Source: Pseudonocardia sp. EC080619-01 (GTDB lineage Bacteria; Actinomycetota; Actinomycetes; Mycobacteriales; Pseudonocardiaceae). Taken from it: a stretch of DNA of 64,000 nt. A model generated the notes under the pieces. It was not told where the DNA came from and made no database searches. It worked only from the letters and a program-made list of their open reading frames with translations. The stretch spans positions 186,001 through 250,000 of the forward strand of contig NZ_CP012185.1 of NCBI RefSeq assembly GCF_001420995.1, read 5' to 3'. Positions 8,818-17,696 of this stretch are shown in pieces (position 1 is the first letter of the stretch; each line of letters starts with the position of its first letter). The translations under genes were made by a program, and so were the position numbers.

Positions 8818-9500
8818 ATGTCGATCGACGCCGACCAGGAGACCGGTGCCGCGGAGGTACTCGTCGAGGAGCGGCCGGGCATCCTGGTGATCACGCTCAA
8901 CCGGCCACGGGCGCGGAACGCGGTCATCGTCGCCGTCTCCGAAGCAGTCGCCGCCGCCTTGGATCTACTCGACGCACGCCCGGACCTCGTGGTGGGGGTG
9001 ATCACCGGCGCGGGAGCGACGTTCTGCGCCGGCGTGGACCTCAAGGGCTTCCTGCGCGGCGAGCGTTCGAGCATCCCGGGCCGCGGTTTCGCGGGCATCA
9101 CCGCGCGGCCGCCGGCGACGCCGATGATCGCCGCGGTGGAGGGCCACGCGCTTGCCGGCGGCTGTGAGGTGGTGCTGGCCTGCAACATGGTCGTCGCCGG
9201 GCGCGGCGCGACGTTCGGCCTCCCCGAGGTCAAGCGCGGCCTGGTCGCGGCAGCCGGTGGGCTGCTGCGGCTGCCCGAGCGGATCCCACCGGCGATTGCA
9301 ATGGAGCTGGCGCTGACCGGCCGAGGGCCTCAACGCGCAGCAGTCGCACGCGGTCGGTCTCATCAACGAGGTCGTCGACGACGGCCATGCGCTCGATGCG
9401 GCCCTGCGCCTCGCCGATCGGATCGCGGCCAACGGCCCGCTGGTCGTCGCGGCGAGCAAGCGGGTACTGCATGAGTCCCGCGGCTGGCCGCCGGAGGAAC
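8818..9500 (+). pseudogene. Enoyl-CoA hydratase, frameshifted and 3'-truncated
   Basis: The ATG at 8818 follows AGGAGG. The first 170 codons are a canonical enoyl-CoA hydratase: TFCAGVDLKGF, EGHALAGGCEVVLA, LPEVKRGL with the first catalytic Glu, and AIAMELALTG with the second. Near 9323 the frame breaks. In the next frame the protein continues as LNAQQSHAVGLINEVVDDGHAL and further to VLHESRGWPPEEL, and stops being recognisable at about 9500. The last 40-50 residues of the family are missing. The junction abuts, tail to tail, a similarly truncated acyl-CoA dehydrogenase on the other strand. A deletion between two convergent genes explains both truncations. Confidence 0.85.
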
Positions 9501-10429
9501 TGTCGTGCGCTTCGAGGGCCTGGGCGAGGAACGCCTGGCCGGCGGCGACGTCGACCGCGTAGTCGGCCAGCACGAACTTCGTGTTCTGGAACTCCGCGAG
9601 GGACCGGCCGAACACCGTGCGGTCCCGTGCGTAGGCCCGGGCGAGGTCGGTGGCGTGTGAGGCGGCGGCCCAAGAGCCGACCGCGATGGTCAGGCGCTCC
9701 TGGGCCACGTTGTGGCCGAGGTAGCCGAACGCCTTGCCCTCCTCGCCCAGCAGGTCGGTGACGGGCCCCCGGACCCCGGTGAGGGACAGCTCGCAGGTGT
9801 CCTGGGCCTTCAGGCCGATCTTCTCCAGGTTGCGACCGACTGCGTAGCCGGGGCTGGTGGTGTCGACGACGAGGATGCTCAGCCCCGCCCTCCGGTCCGC
9901 CGGGTCGGGGGCGCAACCTGGCCACGACCAGCACACGGTCGGCATTGCGCCCGCCGGTGATGAACGTCTTGGCCCCGTCGAGCACGCAGTGGTCGCCGTT
10001 GCGGCGCACCGAGGTGCGGATGCCCGCCAGGTCCGATCCGGTTCCCGGCTCGGTCACGGCGATCGCGGTCAGTACCTCGCCGGAGGCGAAGCCCGGCAGC
10101 CAGCGCTGCTGCTCCTCAGCGGCGTAGCGCAGCAGGTAGGGCAGCACGATGTCCATGTGCACCCGCAGCGGGCCGAGGCTGATGTTCGCGCGCACCGCCT
10201 GCTCGGTGGGGATCGCGTTGAACAGGTATGAGCCGACCCCCCCGACCCGCCGAACCGCTCGGGCACCTGGATCCCGAGGATGCCGAACTCGGCGGCCTCG
10301 CGGTAGCTTGCGCGGGGGATGTCCGGCCTTCTCCCAGTCGGCGGACTCGGGCGCGACCCGGTTGTCGAAGAACCGCCGGACGGTCTTCCGGAAGGTCTCG
10401 TGCTCCGCATCGAAGAGGGTGCGTTCCAT
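9501..10429 (-). pseudogene. Acyl-CoA dehydrogenase, frameshifted and 3'-truncated
   Basis: The ATG at 10429 has GGAGG upstream and opens with MERTLFDAEHETFRKTVRRF. Frame changes occur near 10310 and 10230 (GIQVPERFGGSGG lies in another frame) and near 9905. Recognisable parts include AVTEPGTGSDLAGIRTSV, DGAKTFITGG, TVFGRSLAEFQNTKFVLADYA and the final GQAFLAQALEAHD. The C-terminal hundred or so residues with the flavin-domain motif are absent, cut at the junction with the broken crotonase near 9500. It lies downstream of the aldolase gene in the same direction and was probably once part of that operon. Confidence 0.85.
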
Positions 10430-10678
10430 CTGGGGGACCTCCGAGCATATCCGTCGAATGTGGACGTCCTCGGGACGTAGGGCCGCACCGCCCGCGCGGG
10501 TGTGCCCGGACGGTCCGGATCTCGGACGGCCGCCGCGGGCTCGCATGGACGCTCCGAGTGCCCGCGGCCGGGAGACGGCATCACCCTGTGACCGCGGGGA
10601 CCGCCCGGGCAAGGACCAATGGCCTCACCGGGGGATAGGCCACACCTATGTCCCGGGTGGCGCGCGTCCCCCGGTGGA

Positions 10679-10708
10679 CCATCCGTCCGGCGTCGGCCGG
10701 CCGGATGG
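10679..10708. terminator. Terminator-like hairpin after the aldolase gene
   Basis: CCATCCG pairs with CGGATGG, and an inner CCGG pair follows a single mismatch. It is 62 bp past the aldolase stop on the minus strand and before the broken dehydrogenase. No T-tract is present. Confidence 0.4.
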
Positions 10709-10769
10709 AACGTCGACCGGTGCCCAGGGCCACGACGGCGCCGCCGGCACGGGGCCGGCGGCGGGCATC

Positions 10770-11816
10770 TCACCCGTCGCGCCCGGCGAGGTCCAGCGCG
10801 ATGTCGACGATCATGTCCTCCTGGCCTCCGACCAGGCCGCGACGACCGACCTCGGCCAGGATGTCGCGGGTGTCGAGGCCGTGCTCGGTGGCGGCGCGCT
10901 CGGCGTGGCGCAGGAAGCTGGAGTAGACCCCGGCGTAGCCGAGGGTCAGCGTCTCGCGGTCCACCCGCACGGGCCGGTCCTGCAGCGGCCGGACGAGGTT
11001 GTCGGCGGCGTCCTGCAATGCGTAGAGGTCGCAGCCGTGCTGCCAGCCGTGCAGGTCGGCCACGGCGACGAACGCCTCGATCGGGCAGTTCCCCGCCCCA
11101 GCGCCGTGCCCGGCCAGCGATGCGTCGACCCGGGTGACACCTTCCTCGACGGCGACCACGGAGTTCGCGACCGACAGCGAGAGGTTCTCGTGGGCGTGAA
11201 TCCCGAGCTGGGTGTCGGGATCGAGGACGTCGCGGTAGGCACGGATCCGGTCGCGCACGCCGGACATGGTGAGTCGGCCGCCGGAGTCGGTGACATAGAC
11301 GCAGTGTGCCCCGGCGTCCTCCATGACCCTGGCCTGCTTCGCGAGGTCCGCGGCCGAGGTCATGTGCGACATCATCAGGAAGCCCGAGACGTCCATGCCC
11401 AGCTCGCGAGCCGTGCCGATGTGCTGGACGGCGATGTCGGCCTCGGTGGCGTGGGTGGCCACCCGCACGGAGCGGACCCCGAGGTCGTGGGCGCGGCGCA
11501 GGTCGTGCACGGTGCCGATGCCGGGCAGCAGCAGGGTGGTGAGTACGGCGGTGTCCACCGCTGCGGCTGCGGCGCTGATCCACTCGTGGTCGGTGTTGCT
11601 GCCGGGGCCGTAGGTGAGGCTGGCGCCGGCCAGGCCGTCACCGTGGGAGACCTCGATCGCGTCGACGCCGGCGACGTCCAGTGCGGCCGCGATCCTGCCG
11701 AGGTCGGCCGGGTCCATCCGGTGTCGCACGGCGTGCATGCCATCGCGCAGGGTGACGTCCTGGATGTAGAGGCGAGGCCGGATCGTGTCCGGGGTGGAGC
11801 TGGGCAGCGCGGTCAT
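10770..11816 (-). CDS. 4-hydroxy-2-oxovalerate aldolase
   Basis: A 348-residue DmpG/MhpE/BphI-type class II aldolase that splits 4-hydroxy-2-oxopentanoate (or a homologue) into pyruvate and an aldehyde. The start is the ATG in the ATGA overlap with the acylating aldehyde dehydrogenase gene. Visible motifs: YIQDVTLRDGMHAVRH with the metal-binding Asp near residue 20, EVSHGDGLAGAS, the metal His pair in LGIHAHENLSL and the DASLAGHGAGAGNCP loop. The C-terminal communication domain (LYALQDAADNLV onward) is complete. These aldolases form a channelling complex with the dehydrogenase encoded just upstream. Confidence 0.96.
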   Translation of the reverse strand: MTALPSSTPDTIRPRLYIQDVTLRDGMHAVRHRMDPADLGRIAAALDVAGVDAIEVSHGDGLAGASLTYGPGSNTDHEWISAAAAAVDTAVLTTLLLPGIGTVHDLRRAHDLGVRSVRVATHATEADIAVQHIGTARELGMDVSGFLMMSHMTSAADLAKQARVMEDAGAHCVYVTDSGGRLTMSGVRDRIRAYRDVLDPDTQLGIHAHENLSLSVANSVVAVEEGVTRVDASLAGHGAGAGNCPIEAFVAVADLHGWQHGCDLYALQDAADNLVRPLQDRPVRVDRETLTLGYAGVYSSFLRHAERAATEHGLDTRDILAEVGRRGLVGGQEDMIVDIALDLAGRDG

Positions 11817-12772
11817 CCGACGGCCTCGGCGAGCTCGGTGTCGGCGGCGGCTCGGGCGGCGAGGAGCTCGGCGGTGCGCAAGGCGGCCGAGGTCATGATG
11901 TCGAGGTTTCCGGCGTAGGCCGGCAGGTAGTGCGCGGCCCCCTCGACCTCCAGGAAGACCTGGACCTTCCACGCCGGGCGCGGGGTACCGGCGGGCACGA
12001 GTGTGTCGAGCGGCTCGTCGTCCGGGACCGGGGTGACCTGAACCTGCTGCTTGAGGCGGTAGCCGGGCACGTAGCGGGCGACCTGGTCGACCATCTCGTG
12101 AACCGAGGCGCGGATGGCGTCGGGATCGGCGTCACCGACCAGACACAGCACCGTGTCGCGCATGATCATGGGCGGCTCGGCCGGGTTGAGCACGATGATG
12201 GCCTTGCCGCGCTCGGCGCCGCCGACCTTCTCGATAGCCGCCGAGGTGGTCTCGGTGAACTCGTCGATGTTGGCGCGGGTACCGGGGCCGGCCGAGCGCG
12301 ACGAGATCGAGGCGACGATCTCGCCGTAGCGGACCGGGGCGACCTTCGCGATCGCGGCGACCATCGGGATCGTGGCCTGCCCGCCGCAGGTGACCATGTT
12401 GACGTTGCGGACCTCAGCATGGTCGTCGAGGTTGACCGCGGGCACGACGAACGGGCCGACCGCGGCCGGGGTCAGGTCGATCAGGATCTTGCCGTGAGGG
12501 GCGAGCTTCTCGGCGTTGGCCACGTGCGCACGCGCCGAGGTCGCGTCGAACACGATGCCGATGTCGGCGAAGTTCGGCAACGCGAGCAGCCCGTCGATGC
12601 CGTCCGCGGTGGTGGCGATGCCGAGCCGGGCTGCTCGCGCGAGCCCGTCGGAGTCCGGGTCGATGCCGACCATCGCGCCCATCTCGAGGGTCTCGGCCAG
12701 GCGGATGACCTTCATCATCAGGTCGGAGCCGATGTTGCCGGAGCCGATGATGGCGACCGGGGTGCTGCTCAT
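11813..12772 (-). CDS. Acetaldehyde dehydrogenase (acylating)
   Basis: A 319-residue MhpF/DmpF/BphJ-type enzyme converting the aldehyde from the aldolase to acyl-CoA with NAD and CoA. The Rossmann motif VAIIGSGNIGSDL is at residues 6-18. The catalytic Cys129 is in NMVTCGGQATIP, and the conserved SISSRSAGPGTRANIDEFTETT segment follows. The length matches the family. It overlaps hydratase and aldolase genes by 4 bases on both sides, so the three are translationally coupled in pathway order. Confidence 0.97.
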   Translation of the reverse strand: MSSTPVAIIGSGNIGSDLMMKVIRLAETLEMGAMVGIDPDSDGLARAARLGIATTADGIDGLLALPNFADIGIVFDATSARAHVANAEKLAPHGKILIDLTPAAVGPFVVPAVNLDDHAEVRNVNMVTCGGQATIPMVAAIAKVAPVRYGEIVASISSRSAGPGTRANIDEFTETTSAAIEKVGGAERGKAIIVLNPAEPPMIMRDTVLCLVGDADPDAIRASVHEMVDQVARYVPGYRLKQQVQVTPVPDDEPLDTLVPAGTPRPAWKVQVFLEVEGAAHYLPAYAGNLDIMTSAALRTAELLAARAAADTELAEAVG

Positions 12773-13584
12773 GATCCCTCCTGGGGGCCGAACGTCACCG
12801 ACACCGACCCGAGCGGGGAGATGTCGGCGGAGAAGGAGTCACCGGCGCGGGCCTCGACCATCGGACCGAGCGCCCCGGAGAGCACGATCTGGCCGGCCCG
12901 CAGCGGGTCGCCGTTGTCTCGGGCGACGCCAGCGAGCCAGCCCAGTGCGGCCAGTGGGCTCCCGAGGCAGTCCTGGCCGGTGCCCTGCGAGATGGTCTCG
13001 CCGTTGCGCCGCAGCGTCATCGTGGCGGCCGCGGGATCGAACGCGTCGAGCGCGAGGCCGTGGTCGGCGAGCACGAACAGGGCGCTCGATGCGTTGTCGG
13101 CGATCGTGTCGGTGATGGTGATGTCCCAGTTCGCGACCCGGCTGTCCACGATCTCGAGCGCGGCGACGGCGTGGCCGACCGCGTCGGCGACCTGGCGTTC
13201 GTCGAGGGGGCCCTCGGCAAGGTCGGCGGCGAGGACGAAGGCGATCTCGGCCTCGATCTTCGGCTGGATCAGCCGGTCGATCGGGACGGCGCTGGCGCGA
13301 CCGCTGACGTCCATGTCGGCGAACAGGATCCCGAAGTCCGGCTGGTCCACGCCGAGCTGGCGCTGCACGGCCGGGGAGGTGAGGCCGATCTTGTGGCCGA
13401 CGACGACCGCGCCCGCCCCGACCCGCTCGTCGTTGATCCGGCGCTGCACGGCGTAGGCGACTTCGGCGTCGGTGTCGCCGATGAGCGTGCGTACCGGTGC
13501 GATCGCCGTGCCGGTCCGCACGGCCCTGGTCAGCAGGTCGGCGGCGGAGCGCACGGCGGTGGAGTCCCTGGCCGCAGCGGTCAC
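12769..13584 (-). CDS. 2-hydroxypenta-2,4-dienoate hydratase (2-keto-4-pentenoate hydratase)
   Basis: A 271-residue member of the MhpD/BphH/HsaE hydratase family, which adds water to 2-hydroxypentadienoate to give 4-hydroxy-2-oxovalerate. Family motifs include GHKIGLTSPAVQRQLGVDQPDFG, then IQPKIEAEIAFVLAADL with the metal-binding glutamates, and ALEIVDSRVANWDITITDTIADNAS. It is the first gene of the three-gene lower-pathway operon. Its start faces an MFS transporter gene across 361 bp that holds two of the shared 17-bp palindromes. Confidence 0.95.
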   Translation of the reverse strand: MTAAARDSTAVRSAADLLTRAVRTGTAIAPVRTLIGDTDAEVAYAVQRRINDERVGAGAVVVGHKIGLTSPAVQRQLGVDQPDFGILFADMDVSGRASAVPIDRLIQPKIEAEIAFVLAADLAEGPLDERQVADAVGHAVAALEIVDSRVANWDITITDTIADNASSALFVLADHGLALDAFDPAAATMTLRRNGETISQGTGQDCLGSPLAALGWLAGVARDNGDPLRAGQIVLSGALGPMVEARAGDSFSADISPLGSVSVTFGPQEGS

Positions 13585-13724
13585 GACGCGGCCGTCCGGT
13601 CCGATGCGCAGGCGGGGCCGCGACGGACGGCCGCCGTGCAGCGGCCGTCACCGGTGTCGGGGGCAAGAGCTGATCTGGTCACCGATCCAGGCTGGGCGCA
13701 GATACCCTCGCGTCTCCAGCGGGC

Positions 13725-13741
13725 GTCCCGCTGCGTGGAAC
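13725..13741. promoter_or_regulatory. 17-bp palindromic operator candidate, site C1
   Basis: GTCCCGCTGCGTGGAAC differs from the shared pattern at one position. It lies about 140 bp upstream of the hydratase operon, in the divergent spacer. Confidence 0.5.
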
Positions 13742-13813
13742 ATCGCTGCGGGGGCGGCGCCGCCCGGAGAACGCCGCCGCGCTCGTCGAGGCCCGGGTTC
13801 GGCGCGAGACGGA

Positions 13814-13830
13814 GTTCCAGCGGCCGGAAC
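13814..13830. promoter_or_regulatory. 17-bp palindromic operator candidate, site C2
   Basis: GTTCCAGCGGCCGGAAC matches the shared pattern fully, about 115 bp before the transporter start. With C1 it forms the same two-site arrangement seen at the IclR promoter region. Confidence 0.55.
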
Positions 13831-13945
13831 CGGCAGTGGAACAGGTCACACCGACACGTCCACGATTCCCCTCGCCCGGCCGCCCGCGGTGGACCCGCCG
13901 GCCGGCCGTGTTCCCGGACCACTGCCTCGACGAGGAGGAACGAAC

Positions 13946-15229
13946 GTGCCGCAGAACCTCACGAGACGATCATGGCTGGTCGTCGCCGGAAGCACGCTGG
14001 CGCTGATCGTCGGATCGTCACCCATCATCCTGCAGACCTCCGGACTGTTCATGATCCCGCTGGGCGAGGAGTTCGGCTGGACGCGAACGGAGGTCAGCGG
14101 GGCCAAGAGCATCGCCGGGGTCGTCGCGGCCTCCGTCGTCGTCGTGATCGGGTTCGCGATCGACCGCTTCGGACTGCGCCGGGTCATGATCCCGCTCGTC
14201 ACTGTGTTCGCGGCGGCCATGGCGGCGATCGCGCTGACCCCGAACAACCTGCTCGTCTTCTACGGACTGCTCATCATCGCCTCGGCGCTGGGAGCCGCGC
14301 AGAACCCACCGGCCTACATCAAGGCCGTCGCCGGCTGGTTCGACCGCAAGCGGGGCCTGGCCATCGGACTAGCGATCTGCGGCACCGGCCTGGGCACCTC
14401 GCTCGTGCCGCAGTACACCCAGTTCCTGATCGACACGGTGGGCTGGCGGGGCGGCTACGCAGGTCTGGGGCTACTGGTGCTGGTCATCGCACTGCCCTGC
14501 TGGCTGTTCCTGGTACGCGAGCCCACCCGCGACGAGCGCACCGAGCTCGGGTTCCTGCCCGCGTCCAGCTCCGCGGCCGGGTCGGACGGCACCCCCGCCC
14601 AGCTGCCCGGCGTCGACCGGGCCACCGCAGTCCGCACTCGACAGTTCTGGATCCTGGTGCTCGGGACGCTGGTGGCCTCGATCGCCCTGAACGGAGCCGC
14701 CGCGCACCTCGTGCCGATGCTCGTCGACGGCGGCATGACCGCGGCCCAGGCCGCGGCGGTACTGCTCCCGGTCGGCATCGCGTCACTGGTCGCCCGGCCG
14801 CTGGCCGGCTTCCTCCTGGACCGCTTCCACGGCCCCACGATCGCCGCCATCCAGCAGCTGATGCCGATCGGCGGCTTCGCCCTGATCGCCTCGGGCTGGT
14901 CGCCCGTGCTCGGAGCGGTGATGTTCGGTCTGGCGATCGGCATCGAGGTCGACCTCGGGTCGTTCCTCACCACCCGCTACTTCGGACTGCTCAACTTCGG
15001 CAAGATCTACGGGATCATCTTCGCGATCTTCGTCCTGGGCAGCGCCGTCGGCGGCCTGATCTTCGCGCTCTCGTTCGACTACGCCGGTGGCTACGGCCTC
15101 GCCTTCGTCGTGATCAGCGTCGCCCTGGTGCTGACGAGCGCCTCGTTCCTGGCGCTGGGCCGGTACCCGTTCCCCGTCGCGCACCAGGCCTCGCCCGCCC
15201 GCCGAGAGGAGGACACACAGCCGGTGTGA
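13946..15229 (+). CDS. MFS transporter, probably for the aromatic or organic acid substrate
   Basis: A 427-residue major facilitator protein. The GTG at 13946 is preceded by GAGGAGGAACGAAC. About 12 hydrophobic segments are visible. Typical loop motifs include DRFGLRRVMIP between helices 2 and 3, DRKRGLAIGLAICGTGLG and ARPLAGFLLDRFHGP. The overall pattern, including LNFGKIYGIIFAIFVLGSAVGG near the end, resembles oxalate/formate-antiporter-like (OFA) carriers. Divergent from the lower-pathway operon and sharing its putative operators, it probably imports the growth substrate. Specificity cannot be read from sequence. Confidence 0.88.
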   Translation: MPQNLTRRSWLVVAGSTLALIVGSSPIILQTSGLFMIPLGEEFGWTRTEVSGAKSIAGVVAASVVVVIGFAIDRFGLRRVMIPLVTVFAAAMAAIALTPNNLLVFYGLLIIASALGAAQNPPAYIKAVAGWFDRKRGLAIGLAICGTGLGTSLVPQYTQFLIDTVGWRGGYAGLGLLVLVIALPCWLFLVREPTRDERTELGFLPASSSAAGSDGTPAQLPGVDRATAVRTRQFWILVLGTLVASIALNGAAAHLVPMLVDGGMTAAQAAAVLLPVGIASLVARPLAGFLLDRFHGPTIAAIQQLMPIGGFALIASGWSPVLGAVMFGLAIGIEVDLGSFLTTRYFGLLNFGKIYGIIFAIFVLGSAVGGLIFALSFDYAGGYGLAFVVISVALVLTSASFLALGRYPFPVAHQASPARREEDTQPV

Positions 15230-15236
15230 CCCGCAG

Positions 15237-15258
15237 CGACCGATGCCGGGCCCGGTCG
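15237..15258. terminator. Terminator-like hairpin between convergent genes
   Basis: CGACCG pairs with CGGTCG around a GC-rich loop. It lies 8 bp after the transporter stop and 13 bp before the end of the convergent amidohydrolase gene. Confidence 0.4.
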
Positions 15259-15270
15259 GCGCTGGTCGTC

Positions 15271-16290
15271 TCAGGTCCGGGGTGCGACGGGCAGGCGGTG
15301 TGCACCCAGGAACTCGACGGCGTTGCGCTCGGCGACCGCGACCGCGGCCTCCGGGCGGAGCGCACCGGCGGCCTCGGCTTGCTCGGCGATGCCGACCAGC
15401 TCGCCCAGCGGGCTCGGGTAGAACGGGTGGTCGCTGCCGAGCAGCAGGTGCCCGGCGCCGAACCGGGCCGCGAGCAACGCCAGGTGCTGCGGGTCGAACA
15501 CCAGGGTGTCGCACCACAGCCGGGCCAGTAGTGCGTCGAGGTGCTCCGGGGCGTGGGTGCCGGCGATCGAGGTCACGGCATAGCGGAGCCGGGAGTAGGT
15601 CCAGGGCAGCGAGCCGCAGCCGTGGGCCAGCGCCACCCGCAGCCGCGGGTGGCGCTCCAGCACCCCGCCCAGGACCAGGGCCGCCGCCGCGGCGGCAGTG
15701 TCGGCGTGCATCCCGACGGCGAACTCGTACGGGCCCCCCCGCCCGCGCACCATCCGGGCCTGCTCGGTCGGGTGGACGAACAGCGGCAGGTCGTTCTCCT
15801 CGGCAGCGGTGAGGAACGGGCCCAGCTCGGGAGCGTCGAGCTCCAGGCCGTTCGGCATCGTCGCGACCTGCACTCCGACCACCCCGGGCAGCGTGGCGAG
15901 TCGAGTCACCTCCCCGGCCGCCGCGTCGGGATCGGTGAACGGCACGGCGCCGAACGCGAGCAGCCGGTCGCCCGAGGCCGCCGCGGCCGTCGCGAGAGCA
16001 TCGTTCTGCGCCCGCAAGTAGCCTCCGTCGAGGCCGAGGGTGACCGGCACGGGTGAGATCACCTGGATCGCGACGCCGGCCTCGTCGAGGTCTGCGATGC
16101 GCCGGCCCACGTCCCACAGCGACGGACGGACCCGGCGGAACGGCCGGTCGTCGATGGTGATCTGCCCGCCCCGGTCGTCGCCGGAGAGCACAGGGAAACC
16201 CGGGCCGTCGACGAGCCGGCCGTGTGGCATGTAGTGGGCGTGGACGTCGATCCGGCGTGGCGCTGTGCGGTCGGGCGTCGCCGCGGTCAT
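15271..16290 (-). CDS. Amidohydrolase_2 family protein, ACMSD-like (probable decarboxylase)
   Basis: A 339-residue TIM-barrel metalloenzyme of the aminocarboxymuconate-semialdehyde decarboxylase group. Metal ligands are visible: HAHYMP at residues 16-18 near the N-terminus, LPLFVHPTE, VALAHGCGSLPW and the late Asp in LLGSDHPFY. Relatives decarboxylate 3-carboxy ring-cleavage products or hydroxybenzoates. In this cluster, a decarboxylation step between extradiol cleavage and C-C hydrolysis would be needed if the substrate carries a ring carboxylate, as in p-cumate degradation. That role is inferred. Palindrome site D lies 79 bp upstream of the start, so the gene is likely co-regulated with the pathway. 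Confidence 0.85.
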   Translation of the reverse strand: MTAATPDRTAPRRIDVHAHYMPHGRLVDGPGFPVLSGDDRGGQITIDDRPFRRVRPSLWDVGRRIADLDEAGVAIQVISPVPVTLGLDGGYLRAQNDALATAAAASGDRLLAFGAVPFTDPDAAAGEVTRLATLPGVVGVQVATMPNGLELDAPELGPFLTAAEENDLPLFVHPTEQARMVRGRGGPYEFAVGMHADTAAAAAALVLGGVLERHPRLRVALAHGCGSLPWTYSRLRYAVTSIAGTHAPEHLDALLARLWCDTLVFDPQHLALLAARFGAGHLLLGSDHPFYPSPLGELVGIAEQAEAAGALRPEAAVAVAERNAVEFLGAHRLPVAPRT

Positions 16291-16368
16291 GTCAGGTTCC
16301 TCTCGTTCCCGCCTGCCGGCGCAAGCGCCTCTGACAGTGGTCGTGTGTCACGGCCGGGCCAAGGTGCG

Positions 16369-16385
16369 GTTCCGGCGCTCGGAAC
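16369..16385. promoter_or_regulatory. 17-bp palindromic operator candidate, site D
   Basis: GTTCCGGCGCTCGGAAC: perfect arms of at least 6 bp, extendable to a GG...CC pair on the outside. It is upstream of the amidohydrolase gene and just outside the IclR remnant. Confidence 0.6.
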
Positions 16386-16401
16386 CCACGGTGGGCCCGC
16401 G

Positions 16402-16490
16402 TCAGATCTCACGCGGGAACGGGTGGTGTTTCGCCCGCGCCAGGCTGGAGCGCACGGACGCGGCGATCACCGCGGGCCGTTTCCCGCCGC
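16402..16490 (-). pseudogene. IclR-family regulator, 3' remnant
   Basis: The minus strand ends with AVIAASVRSSLARAKHHPFPREI then TGA. This matches residue by residue the end of the IclR protein at 3223 (AVSIAESVKLALADGRSYHFPREF). Nothing further upstream resembles IclR. It is the tail of a second, deleted IclR gene beside the amidohydrolase. Confidence 0.6.
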
Positions 16491-16723
16491 ATCGAGGGAT
16501 GTCCGGGGGAGTGGGCATGTCCCAGCGGAACGATGCGGACAACGCGGCCACGGCGCACGCGTTTGACGACGACGGGCGCGCGCTGATAGATGCCGAGGCC
16601 GGGTTGGGCGTCATCACACTCGCTGGACGGCCTGCACCGGTCGAAACCATCGGTGCTGTGGCCGACGATCGAGGTCGTAGGCTTCTCGGAGGCTGGTTCA
16701 CTCGAACGACAAGCAGGGGCCGC

Positions 16724-17349
16724 GTGGGCGGTTGTGACACGACGATCGTGGTGGGTGGAGGCCAGGTCGGCCTGAACGTCGCGCTCGGGCCGGCTCGTCC
16801 CGGGCGACCGGTGACGGTGGTCCCCCGACTCCGCTCGGACGGTCCCATCGGTCGTCCTGCACCCGACGGTGTTCCGCTCCTCGCAGGGCTCGGTGTCCTG
16901 CCCGAGCTCCAGCGGGTCGGCATCTCCTGTTCTGCACGCCCGCGAACCGCCCCTTCACGGCGTACCCTGCCGGGAGCAGCCGCCGGACGTGCTCTTCCCC
17001 GGCCATCCTGCTTCGCGGGCGACGCCGCACACGTGATGAGCCCGCTGACCGGGACGCCGGGATCGGCGGTCTGTGCGGTGCGGCCGCGGCCGTCGACGCG
17101 GTGCTCGCGTCGCAGTCCGGGGACGACACCCTCGCTGACGCGGCACTCCGTCGAGCACCGCCATGTCTACAAGCCCTCAGTACGCCCCTCGTGGACGACG
17201 TGCTCAGCCAGATCTTCTGGCCGCCCGGACGGGGCGGCGGAGGATCTCGCGCGCGCCCAGTACCGGCTGCTGGCCGACGATCCGAGACGCTGCGCGAGCG
17301 CCTGCGGCTCACGCAGCTTCTCCGGCACGACACCACCGACGCCGGGTGA
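16724..17349 (+). pseudogene. FAD-dependent aromatic monooxygenase, internally deleted
   Basis: A GTG frame begins CDTTIVVGGGQVGLNVALG, the GxGxxG dinucleotide-binding motif of PHBH-type flavin hydroxylases. Soon after, the frame jumps directly to FAGDAAHVMSPLTGT, the GD motif that normally lies about 270 residues later. The C-terminal part continues in a different frame (VDAVLASQSGDDTLADAA to LLRHDTTDAG). The middle of the gene is therefore deleted and the rest frameshifted. It was probably a hydroxylase linked to the deleted IclR gene. Confidence 0.7.
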
Positions 17350-17362
17350 AGCCGGCGCCCGA

Positions 17363-17683
17363 TCAGATCTCGAGGTAGACCCCGCCGTCCACTCCCACCT
17401 CGGTTCGGTAGGTGGTCAGCGGGAACGCCGCGGGGAAGCACAGCGCCTCCCCGGTCCGGACGTTGAAGCGGGCCATGTGGAGCGGGCAGGTCACCTCCTC
17501 CACCCCGTCGAAGTCGCTGTCCTCGCCGAGTGACCACCGCTCGTGGGTGCAGGTGTCGGAGGTGGCGTGGATCTCCCCGTCCTCGGTCCGGAACAGGGCG
17601 ATCGGCTCGATCCCCTCGATCTTGACGGTGAGTGCCCCGCCGACCTCGAGGTCGTCGCGGCGGCAGGCGAAGTGCAGGGTCAT
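17363..17683 (-). CDS. Rieske [2Fe-2S] ferredoxin of the ring-hydroxylating dioxygenase
   Basis: A 106-residue ferredoxin. The ATG at 17683 follows GAGAGGAA. The cluster ligands appear as CTHERWSLGED and CPLHMARFN (CxH and CxxH). It carries electrons from the ferredoxin reductase encoded upstream to the oxygenase alpha subunit. It is the last gene of the eight-gene minus-strand operon that starts at 24591, 13 bp after the diol dehydrogenase gene. Confidence 0.95.
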   Translation of the reverse strand: MTLHFACRRDDLEVGGALTVKIEGIEPIALFRTEDGEIHATSDTCTHERWSLGEDSDFDGVEEVTCPLHMARFNVRTGEALCFPAAFPLTTYRTEVGVDGGVYLEI

Positions 17684-17696
17684 CGGATGGTTCCTC

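Noticed and set aside
13060..15531. Very long plus-strand open frame (823 codons) across the hydratase and transporter genes
   Set aside because: It runs antisense to the hydratase and in a second frame over the MFS gene. The translation is Arg/Gly/Pro-rich with no domain, typical of shadows in high-GC DNA.
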